DNA from: Seinonella peptonophila
GTDB lineage: Bacteria > Bacillota > Bacilli > Thermoactinomycetales > Thermoactinomycetaceae
Assembly: GCF_900129355.1 (NCBI RefSeq)
Contig: NZ_FQVL01000005.1
Coordinates: 162,510 to 226,509 of the forward strand
DNA length: 64,000 nucleotides
Direction of reading: 5' to 3'
In this document: one piece after another, positions 58,135 through 64,000 of the stretch
Layout: each line of letters opens with the position of its first letter
Numbering within the stretch: the stretch's first letter is position 1
Translations under genes and position numbers: made by a program
The notes under the pieces: generated by a model
Database searches by the model: none
Told to the model about the DNA's origin: nothing
The model's input: only the letters and a program-made list of their open reading frames with translations

Positions 58135-58755
58135 TTATGCTTTTAACTCACGAATCAATAGAGCCAGTTGCTGTTCGATATATTCATCGAGTGAGTAAGT
58201 ACGCCCTAATGACCAATAGCGAAATGTCCACATCTGTCCCATCACCATAATATTATGCGCCATCAAGGAGATCGAATGGGTCTCCAATTGGATACTTCCG
58301 TCTTGAATGCCTTTTTCTAATACGTCTTCAAATAAAGAGGTAATCGCTAACTCTTTTTCTAATACATATTTCATTTGTTCTTTTGGTAGTGATTTTGTCT
58401 CCTGATAAATAAGGAGAACCAGCGGACGCATTTCATCCATAATTTTCAATAATTGTCGAAAGCTATGCTTTAGTAAAGTAAAACCATTATCATGACCTTT
58501 TATAGTTCGTCTTAAACGAGATTCCATCTTTTCATGAATTGCTTCACAGACAAGAAAAAGAACATCCTCTTTTGTCTGAATATATTCATACATGGTTCCA
58601 ATCGACATTTTACACTTCTGAGCAATCTCTCGCGTTGTTGTCTTATGAAATCCCTTTTTTGTAAAGAGCTGCACAGCGCCATCAATAATTTGTTGTCTCC
58701 GTCGCTCAACCAGTTGTTCATTCTTTACCATAGAAGGGATTAATCTCTTATTCAT
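58135..58755 (-). CDS. TetR/AcrR family regulator of the acyl-CoA operon
   Basis: A 206-residue regulator. The N-terminal helix-turn-helix reads [20 protein letters not shown] followed by [20 protein letters not shown], typical of TetR, and the C-terminal ligand domain is helical. It lies inside the operon between acyl-CoA dehydrogenase and icmF and overlaps the former by four bases. The palindrome before the thiolase gene is its probable operator and an acyl-CoA its probable effector; both are inference from location. Confidence 0.92.
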   Translation of the reverse strand: MNKRLIPSMVKNEQLVERRRQQIIDGAVQLFTKKGFHKTTTREIAQKCKMSIGTMYEYIQTKEDVLFLVCEAIHEKMESRLRRTIKGHDNGFTLLKHSFRQLLKIMDEMRPLVLLIYQETKSLPKEQMKYVLEKELAITSLFEDVLEKGIQDGSIQLETHSISLMAHNIMVMGQMWTFRYWSLGRTYSLDEYIEQQLALLIRELKA

Positions 58756-59906
58756 GATTGCTTCCTTTCTTTCTGTAAGTGTTTTGCAATTACTAAGCGT
58801 TGAATCTCATTTGTTCCTTCATAAATCTGTGTGATTTTTGCATCTCTAAACATTCGCTCTACAGGATATTCACGGGTATAGCCATATCCTCCTAAAATTT
58901 GAATCGCTTCAGTTGTTACTTCAACTGCCGTATCAGCAGCAAAACACTTTGCCATAGCAGCTTGCTTTGCGTGTGGCAGCTTTTGATCTTTTAGCCAACC
59001 TACTTGATATGTTAGCAGGCGCGCAGCCTCAATCCGTATCGCCATATTGGCCAGCTTGGCTTGAATCGATTGGTGCTTTACAATGGGTTGCCCAAATTGC
59101 TTACGCTCACAAGCATAAGATAAGGCATAGTCAAAAGCCCCCTGTGCGATTCCAACGGCTTGTGCAGCAATCCCCATCCGACCGCCGTCCAGTGTCTTCA
59201 TCGCAATTTGAAAACCTTCTCCTTCCGCACCCAATCGCTGTGAGACTGGAATCATACATTGATCAAGATGTAATGAAGTAGTGGGAGAGGAGCGAATGCC
59301 CAACTTCTTCTCCCCTGCACCAATCGTCAATCCAGGTGTATCTGCCTCAACAATAAACGCACTTAATCCATGATGCTTTTTGGTGGAGTCAGTTTGCGCA
59401 AAAATTAAATATAAATCTGCTTCGCCGCCATTGGTTACAAACACTTTCTGCCCGTTTAACCGATAATGTTGACCCTTTTTCTCTGCTGTTGTCTTCATAT
59501 GAACAACATCTGATCCAGCAGCTGGCTCCGTCAAAGCAAAAGCACCTAATTTTTGCCCAGCCGTCAAGCTATTGAGATATTTCTTTTTCTGAAGTTCAGA
59601 ACCATATTGCAGTAAAGGCCATGACACCAGTGAAATATGGACAGAGAGAGTAACGCCTGTTGAAGCACATACTTTTGATAGCTCTTCAATCGCAATCACA
59701 TAACTTAGAAAATCAGCTCCTGCACCTCCCCATGCTTCAGGGAGAGGGATTCCGGTTAAACCGAGTTTACTTAATTCTAGAAATATCTGTCGGTCAAAGC
59801 GTTCCTGTTCATCTCGTTCTGCTGCCGTAGGTGCAACGTAAGTGTCGGCAAAATCGCGAATCATTTTCCGCATCATCTGCTGTTCAGTAGTCAACGAAAA
59901 TTCCAT
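58752..59906 (-). CDS. Acyl-CoA dehydrogenase
   Basis: FAD enzyme introducing the 2,3-double bond in acyl-CoA, 384 residues. Motifs include [21 protein letters not shown] near residue 123, the [16 protein letters not shown] strand, [19 protein letters not shown] near 265 and the C-terminal [33 protein letters not shown] (residues about 340-372) with the catalytic Glu. GGAGGAG eight bases before the ATG at 59906 decides the start. Butyryl/isobutyryl chain length is likely from context only. Confidence 0.95.
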   Translation of the reverse strand: MEFSLTTEQQMMRKMIRDFADTYVAPTAAERDEQERFDRQIFLELSKLGLTGIPLPEAWGGAGADFLSYVIAIEELSKVCASTGVTLSVHISLVSWPLLQYGSELQKKKYLNSLTAGQKLGAFALTEPAAGSDVVHMKTTAEKKGQHYRLNGQKVFVTNGGEADLYLIFAQTDSTKKHHGLSAFIVEADTPGLTIGAGEKKLGIRSSPTTSLHLDQCMIPVSQRLGAEGEGFQIAMKTLDGGRMGIAAQAVGIAQGAFDYALSYACERKQFGQPIVKHQSIQAKLANMAIRIEAARLLTYQVGWLKDQKLPHAKQAAMAKCFAADTAVEVTTEAIQILGGYGYTREYPVERMFRDAKITQIYEGTNEIQRLVIAKHLQKERKQS

Positions 59907-59911
59907 CACGC

Positions 59912-60772
59912 TCACTCCTCCACTGAATACAGATAAAAACCTCGACCGCTTTTTTTCCCTAGTCTACCAGCTTGCACATACTTCCGTAGAAGTGGGCAGG
60001 GACGATACTTATCATCACCGAATCCCTGATAGAGAGATTCCATAATATACAGACATGTGTCTAAACCAATCAAATCAGCCAGTGCTAAAGGCCCCATCGG
60101 ATGATTCATACCTAGGCGCATAATCTGGTCAATCTCTTCCGCTGAGGCGATCCCTTCCTGCAGCGCAAAAACCGCTTCATTCAACATCGGCATTAATAGT
60201 CGATTGGAAATAAATCCGGGAGCATCCTGTACTACAACAGGCTCCTTCCCCCAATCTCGAGCAAGTTTCACAATCGTTTGGACGACCTCCTCATTCGTCT
60301 CTAAACCTTGCACCACTTCTACCAAGGGCATTCGATGCACAGGATTCATAAAGTGCATCCCAATCACTTTAGTCGCCCTAGATGTATGGGCGGCCAGTTC
60401 TGTAATCGATAGGGAAGATGTATTGCTTGCAAGTATGGTATGATCAGCAGCAAAACGATCTAATGTCTGAAAAAGAGCTTGCTTTTGCTTTCGCTGCTCA
60501 ATGATCGCTTCAATCACAAGGTCAACACGATCTAGCTGCTCTAATTGGTGGGTATATTGAAGTTGCGCCGACCAATGACTCCGTTCTTCTGCGGTGATAT
60601 ACCCTTTTTCTTCATTTCGTTTCCATCGATCCTCAATCACTCGTTTTGCTTTCTCTAGCTGCGAAATCTGTTGATCCATCACAATAACGGACATTCCTTG
60701 GGAAGCTGCCAAAGCTGCAATCCCGCTTCCCATTTGACCTGCACCAATAACGGCAACAGATTGAATTTTCAT
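59912..60772 (-). CDS. hbd: 3-hydroxybutyryl-CoA dehydrogenase
   Basis: NAD(P)-dependent oxidation of 3-hydroxyacyl-CoA, 286 residues. The Rossmann motif [20 protein letters not shown] is at the N-terminus. The catalytic His lies in [20 protein letters not shown] near 138, and the C-terminal domain starts [18 protein letters not shown] near 183. It precedes the acyl-CoA dehydrogenase by a few bases and follows the thiolase. Confidence 0.96.
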   Translation of the reverse strand: MKIQSVAVIGAGQMGSGIAALAASQGMSVIVMDQQISQLEKAKRVIEDRWKRNEEKGYITAEERSHWSAQLQYTHQLEQLDRVDLVIEAIIEQRKQKQALFQTLDRFAADHTILASNTSSLSITELAAHTSRATKVIGMHFMNPVHRMPLVEVVQGLETNEEVVQTIVKLARDWGKEPVVVQDAPGFISNRLLMPMLNEAVFALQEGIASAEEIDQIMRLGMNHPMGPLALADLIGLDTCLYIMESLYQGFGDDKYRPCPLLRKYVQAGRLGKKSGRGFYLYSVEE

Positions 60773-60825
60773 TGATCACACTCCAGACCATATTCGAAAA
60801 CAGAAATGACTCAAAGCATCATATC

Positions 60826-61974
60826 TCATTCAACTCGAATGAGAATTGCATCTCCTTGACCACCACCGCTACAAATGGCAGCAATCCCCAATCCCCCACC
60901 ACGCCTACGTAATGCATGAATCAAAGTTAATACAATGCGGCTGCCGCTAGCCCCAATTGGATGCCCAATCGCCACAGCACCTCCATTGATATTTACTTTT
61001 GTAGCATCGATTGCTAGCTCTTTTAACGCTAGTAATGGAACAAGTGCAAAGGCTTCGTTCATTTCAAAGCAGTCGATCTCATCAAGTCTGTAACCTGTTT
61101 TTTGCAACAATTTTTGAACTGCAAAGATAGGACTGATCGGGAACAGACGAGGCTCACATGCAATACTTACATGTGCGACAATTTGTGCCATGCGCTTTGG
61201 AAAATGTGGGGCAACCGTTTCTGAAGCGAGTAGTAATGCGACGGCACCATCATTGAGACTTGGTGCGTTGCCAGGTGTAATCGTATCCTGAGGATCAAAT
61301 ACAGGTCTTAATTGTGCTAATTTTTCTCTACTGGTATCAGGTCGAATCGTCTCATCTTTTTCTTGTTCACATCCACTGATCATTTCAGCAGCAAAATATC
61401 CTTTTTGCGTTGCTTTCCATGCGCGCTGATGACTTCTAAGCGCCCAATCATCTTGTGCCTCTCTACTGATTTGGTACTCCCTCGCAACATATGCAGCATG
61501 TTGAATCATATGCACATTTTCATAGGCACACCATAATCCATCAACTAGCATGCTATCCATTAGTTTTCCGTGCCCTAACCGTTGTCCCCAGCGAACATGG
61601 GGGAGCAGATAAGGTGCATGTGTCATACTTTCCATGCCACCTGCTATGATCAATTCAGCATCACCTGCCCGAATCATCTGATCGGCCAAGGTAATACTTC
61701 GCATTCCTGAGGCACAAACTTTATTGATCGTCTCCGATTGAACTTCCCACGGTAATCCTGCCCCATGGGCCGCTTGTCTAGAGGCGAGTTGACCTGCTCC
61801 AGCTTGTAAGACCATCCCCATGATGACAGCATCGATGGGTTGTTTTGTCTGATATTGTTGAACAGTTGCACGGATTGCTCGGGCACCCAATTGGACAGCT
61901 TGTTGCTTTTGCAGGGCACCACCATACTTGGCAAATGGAGTTCGCTTTCCTGTGATGATCCATGTACTTTTCAT
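60826..61974 (-). CDS. Acetyl-CoA C-acetyltransferase (thiolase)
   Basis: A 382-residue thiolase, first gene of the operon. The nucleophilic Cys is in NKVCASGMRSI near residue 85, the second active-site His in VNINGGAVAIGHPIGASGSR near 340 and the second Cys in GIAAICSGGGQGDA near 370. It works with the hydroxyacyl- and acyl-CoA dehydrogenases in degradation (or synthesis) of butyryl units, feeding acetyl-CoA. Confidence 0.96.
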   Translation of the reverse strand: MKSTWIITGKRTPFAKYGGALQKQQAVQLGARAIRATVQQYQTKQPIDAVIMGMVLQAGAGQLASRQAAHGAGLPWEVQSETINKVCASGMRSITLADQMIRAGDAELIIAGGMESMTHAPYLLPHVRWGQRLGHGKLMDSMLVDGLWCAYENVHMIQHAAYVAREYQISREAQDDWALRSHQRAWKATQKGYFAAEMISGCEQEKDETIRPDTSREKLAQLRPVFDPQDTITPGNAPSLNDGAVALLLASETVAPHFPKRMAQIVAHVSIACEPRLFPISPIFAVQKLLQKTGYRLDEIDCFEMNEAFALVPLLALKELAIDATKVNINGGAVAIGHPIGASGSRIVLTLIHALRRRGGGLGIAAICSGGGQGDAILIRVE

Positions 61975-61988
61975 CTCACACCACCTAC

Positions 61989-62002
61989 TGAGCGTTCGCT
62001 CA
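61989..62002. promoter_or_regulatory. Palindromic operator before the thiolase operon
   Basis: TGAGCGTTCGCTCA is a perfect 14-base palindrome except for its two-base centre, lying 15 bases before the thiolase ATG and just downstream of the predicted start site. It is a typical TetR operator; the tetR gene in the same operon is the natural candidate. Confidence 0.75.
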
Positions 62003-62021
62003 TTTAAGCGTTTTCATTTTG

Positions 62022-62050
62022 ATTGTATAAAATAAATGTATTCCTTTCAA
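62022..62050 (-). promoter_or_regulatory. Sigma-A promoter of the acyl-CoA operon
   Basis: TTGAAA at 62050-62045 and TACAAT at 62027-62022, 17-base spacer, on the minus strand. Start near 62015 puts the palindrome at about +13 to +26, where a bound repressor would block elongation. Confidence 0.75.
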
Positions 62051-62074
62051 TGCCAATTTTATGATGATTTTGCA

Positions 62075-62120
62075 CAAAAAAGAGTCGGATTTTGCATTCA
62101 TTCTACATTCGTCCGACTCT
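62075..62120 (-). terminator. Terminator of the ATP-grasp gene
   Basis: Minus-strand AGAGTCGGA at 62120-62112 pairs perfectly with TCCGACTCT at 62089-62081, followed by six Ts. It overlaps the end region of the gspS-like gene (stop at 62123). Confidence 0.85.
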
Positions 62121-62122
62121 AT

Positions 62123-63385
62123 CTATTTCGCATATCCAATTGGTAAGAACCGACAGGAATCCTGGGTAATCTCCTCTGACAGACGCGTAGTAACGGCTGA
62201 AGCTTGTCCATTCATAAGAAAACAACCCCAGACTAACCAACCTTTATAGGCACCCTCTAAACTCATTGTTTCGATTGTTTCTAACTCAACCAGTTTTTGA
62301 TAGACCATTGTCTGCTCCCAAAAATCTCCTTCATCATCCTGAGCAATAATGGTGCCATCTTTTGCATACATCGTAACCGACCCACCTTGGCGTCCCAAAA
62401 CTGGCTTCTCTACAAAGGGCTCTTTTCCACGAAAAACATTTTCCATATAAGTAGGAATCATATATTTAGAAATAATTTCATTTTCTTCCTTTGTGAAAAA
62501 TGCACCTTCTTCGTGTAAGTTCCATATTAATGCCATTAATGCTTTGGTTTGCGCAATAAAAGCTTGTGGAGGGTTAATCATCGCAATCTTCCGATTTGCC
62601 GCTGCTTGTAGCAGCCAAGTGCCAATTGGTTGTCCATTCGCACTCTTTTCAGCAGCAATACTGGTGAGCGCATAAAAGCGATACCATAAATCAATCGGTT
62701 CAAACGATCCACTATTCGTATTTTTCATACAAAGTTGACCTTCGTGAAATACATGGTCTGCTAAAGGAATATACTCTGCTTCTAAACCTGAGTGTGCCAA
62801 TAAAAATCGAGTCAATGCTGTTTCTTCAATGGATGGCTTTGAACTAAAAATCTTTCGATCCATGTGATATCCAAGTTTTTGATATTTATGTACGGCAGAC
62901 TGAAAAGTTGTTTTGATATCCCGTTGACGACCAGCATTGGGATTCTCCCAACCATAATAGTCACAAACCCATTGGTTCACATGGTATGCTTCAACAAATC
63001 CACCTGGTGTATCAGCATTAAACTCAAGCAACTTTAAACCATCAGGCGTGTTAGCAAAATCGAGTCGCCCAATCACTGTCGCAATCGATGGATCAAATGA
63101 TTGCCGAACAGCTGACCATGCATTTTCAGGGATTCCTAATTCTCTTAGCAGCTCATCAGCTCCCTGTTGTACAACAGGGATCACCCGTGCAAAAATATGT
63201 CCCAATTGCTCAGTTGCATGACGAACTTCCTTGATAAATTCTCTGGTGACAGGGTGAATCGTAGCTAGACCATACTCTTCATGGTCTACGGCATCTTGAT
63301 CCCAAGTGAAAATTCCCTCTTCGCGCAGTGGGTGATAAATTTCAGCCCGACGCTGGTGATAATCTTCAGGAATTTGGCGTGCCAT
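62123..63385 (-). CDS. Glutathionylspermidine-synthase-like ATP-grasp ligase (YgiC/YjfC type)
   Basis: A 420-residue C-N ligase of the preATP-grasp/ATP-grasp glutathionylspermidine synthase family. Motifs seen: IGRLDFANTPDGLKLLEFNA followed by DTPGGFVEA near residue 110 (nucleotide and metal site region), and near 330-360 KPVLGRQGGSVTMY, the ATP-grasp glycine loop. The amidase domain of true GspS is absent. Relatives YgiC and YjfC stand next to DUF1190 lipoprotein genes; here too a small lipoprotein gene lies directly upstream with a TAATG overlap. Its substrate is unknown; a peptide or lipoprotein C-terminus is possible. Confidence 0.88.
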   Translation of the reverse strand: MARQIPEDYHQRRAEIYHPLREEGIFTWDQDAVDHEEYGLATIHPVTREFIKEVRHATEQLGHIFARVIPVVQQGADELLRELGIPENAWSAVRQSFDPSIATVIGRLDFANTPDGLKLLEFNADTPGGFVEAYHVNQWVCDYYGWENPNAGRQRDIKTTFQSAVHKYQKLGYHMDRKIFSSKPSIEETALTRFLLAHSGLEAEYIPLADHVFHEGQLCMKNTNSGSFEPIDLWYRFYALTSIAAEKSANGQPIGTWLLQAAANRKIAMINPPQAFIAQTKALMALIWNLHEEGAFFTKEENEIISKYMIPTYMENVFRGKEPFVEKPVLGRQGGSVTMYAKDGTIIAQDDEGDFWEQTMVYQKLVELETIETMSLEGAYKGWLVWGCFLMNGQASAVTTRLSEEITQDSCRFLPIGYAK

Positions 63386-63540
63386 TAATCGATATCGATG
63401 CCGCCACCATCACCATAACCATCACAGGAGACTGTGTTTCCTTGTGAGTCTTTACAATCATCATCACTGCCACAACCAGCAATTGGCACAACGAGTAAAG
63501 CTGCAGCTGCAAAAAGTCCTACTAATTTCTTAGATTTCAT
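63385..63540 (-). CDS. Small lipoprotein coupled to the ATP-grasp ligase
   Basis: A 51-residue protein not listed among longer frames. It has a basic N-terminus (MKSKK), a hydrophobic helix and the lipobox VPIAGC with the modified Cys at residue 23. The mature part is only 29 residues: GSDDDCKDSQGNTVSCDG followed by a Gly/Asp-rich tail with GDGGGIDID. Its stop TAA overlaps the ligase ATG (TAATG). AAAGGGGAAG lies upstream of the ATG. Placement mirrors YgiB-YgiC in enterobacteria, which suggests that this lipoprotein is partner or substrate of the ligase (inference). Confidence 0.75.
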   Translation of the reverse strand: MKSKKLVGLFAAAALLVVPIAGCGSDDDCKDSQGNTVSCDGYGDGGGIDID

Positions 63541-63706
63541 CTAATACTTCCCCTTTCAATTACACAAGAACATATATTTAAAATGTCTTTAAACATAGTA
63601 ATATTACCATTTTAAATTTAATATCGCCACACTTTTTTCAAATAAATACGATCAAGCGTTCCATCTAAGCTCCCCTTTGACAGAAGAGTCTGCTTTCGAG
63701 TACAAT

Positions 63707-63731
63707 AAAAAAGACGAGGGTTTCCCCTCGT
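63707..63731 (-). terminator. Terminator of the right-edge gene
   Basis: ACGAGGG at 63731-63725 and CCCTCGT at 63720-63714 (minus strand) with a GAAA loop, then CTTTTTT. A textbook intrinsic terminator six bases after the stop at 63737. Between it and the lipoprotein gene (63541-63706) I see only AT-rich leader sequence. Confidence 0.9.
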
Positions 63732-63736
63732 TGTCT

Positions 63737-64000
63737 CTATAACAGAGACTGGATGATGACTACATGGAAGTCGGCCAAGACGTTAGCCATGTAGTCGTAA
63801 GAAGCGGCTGCCACTAAGGTAGCCGTTTTTTCATGCCCAAAAAGAGGGGCGAGCATCCAATCGTATAACTTACCACCAATGAGCTTTACAAGGTCGGAAA
63901 GCAGATTGGTCGACACTCCAGCAGCCATCATGGGGATGGTCATCAAAGTGACATACAGCTTCCAATTCTTGCGGATGCGCGACCAGAGCGTGGGTGAGGT
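63737..64000 (-). CDS. C-terminal part of an unrecognised protein, cut by the window edge
   Basis: The minus-strand frame is open to the right edge (at least 87 codons) and ends at 63737. The visible residues include LWSRIRKNWKLYVTLMTIPM, a short Gly-containing hinge, KLIGGKLYDWMLAPLFGHEK and the hydrophobic ending VLADFHVVIIQSLL. The composition is amphipathic to hydrophobic, suggesting a membrane-associated protein. Third-position GC is higher than in neighbours. I do not recognise the family. The good terminator behind it supports a real gene. Confidence 0.55.
   Translation of the reverse strand, partial: TSPTLWSRIRKNWKLYVTLMTIPMMAAGVSTNLLSDLVKLIGGKLYDWMLAPLFGHEKTATLVAAASYDYMANVLADFHVVIIQSLL

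Overview
The window looks like a chromosomal segment of a spore-forming Gram-positive rod of the order Bacillales. Sporulation genes (spoIIR, a spo0F-like regulator) are present. Gene order follows the well-known Bacillus block rpoE-pyrG-spo0F-fba-tal-glpX-rho-rpmE-prfA-prmC-spoIIR-ywlC-ywlD-ywlE-rpiB-ywlG-glyA-upp-atp. Class D sortase, LPxTA anchoring, TTG/GTG starts with strong AGGAGG-type ribosome sites, and an 11-subunit-type nuo operon beside atp are compatible with a Thermoactinomycetaceae-like or Paenibacillaceae-like lineage. The family-level guess is inference only. Nearly all genes lie on the minus strand; only the CPBP protease, one secreted SH3-domain protein and panE are on plus.

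Layout. 1-6.85 kb: nuoA-B-C-D-H-I-J-K-L-M (M runs off the left edge). 7.1-16.7 kb: an accessory island of one small membrane protein, a TcpC-D-E / VirB4 / VirB6-type secretion-conjugation module, a structured RNA with a terminator just ahead of tcpC, a class D sortase and a highly repetitive LPKTA-anchored surface protein. 17-25.2 kb: an atp operon (Z, I, B, E, F, H, A, G, D, C), whose terminator is separated from atpC by a MITE-like repeat. 25.2-34.8 kb: upp, glyA, ywlG, rpiB, ywlE, a ZIP transporter, mntP, ywlC, a GNAT protein, spoIIR, prmC and prfA. 34.9-38.5 kb: CPBP protease, secreted SH3 protein, a second repeat copy and a TetR remnant. 38.5-45 kb: rpmE, a LysM/M23 peptidase, rho, glpX, transaldolase-like fsa, fba and spo0F. 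45.2-50.2 kb: a MacB-type ABC efflux system with its two-component system. 50.4-54.9 kb: panE, a 599-bp MITE-like element, a COX4-like protein, pyrG with a recognisable CTP-sensing attenuator, and rpoE. 54.9-62 kb: an acyl-CoA catabolic operon (thiolase, hydroxyacyl-CoA dehydrogenase, acyl-CoA dehydrogenase, TetR, icmF) with a palindromic operator. 62.1-63.5 kb: a small lipoprotein translationally coupled to a glutathionylspermidine-synthase-like ATP-grasp enzyme. A partial gene enters from the right edge.

How it works together. The core is respiratory and phosphorylating energy metabolism (complex I without visible NuoEFG, F1Fo ATP synthase), central carbon (fba, fsa, glpX), pyrimidine supply (pyrG, upp) and information processing. 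The accessory parts are the orphan type IV secretion-like module with its surface protein and sortase, the antimicrobial-type efflux/TCS cluster, and a family of non-autonomous repeats that has landed at several gene ends. The most novel-looking pieces are the pseudoknotted RNA/terminator ahead of the tcp-like operon, the orphan T4SS itself (no relaxase, coupling protein or wall hydrolase in view), the lipoprotein-ATP-grasp pair, and the repeat family.
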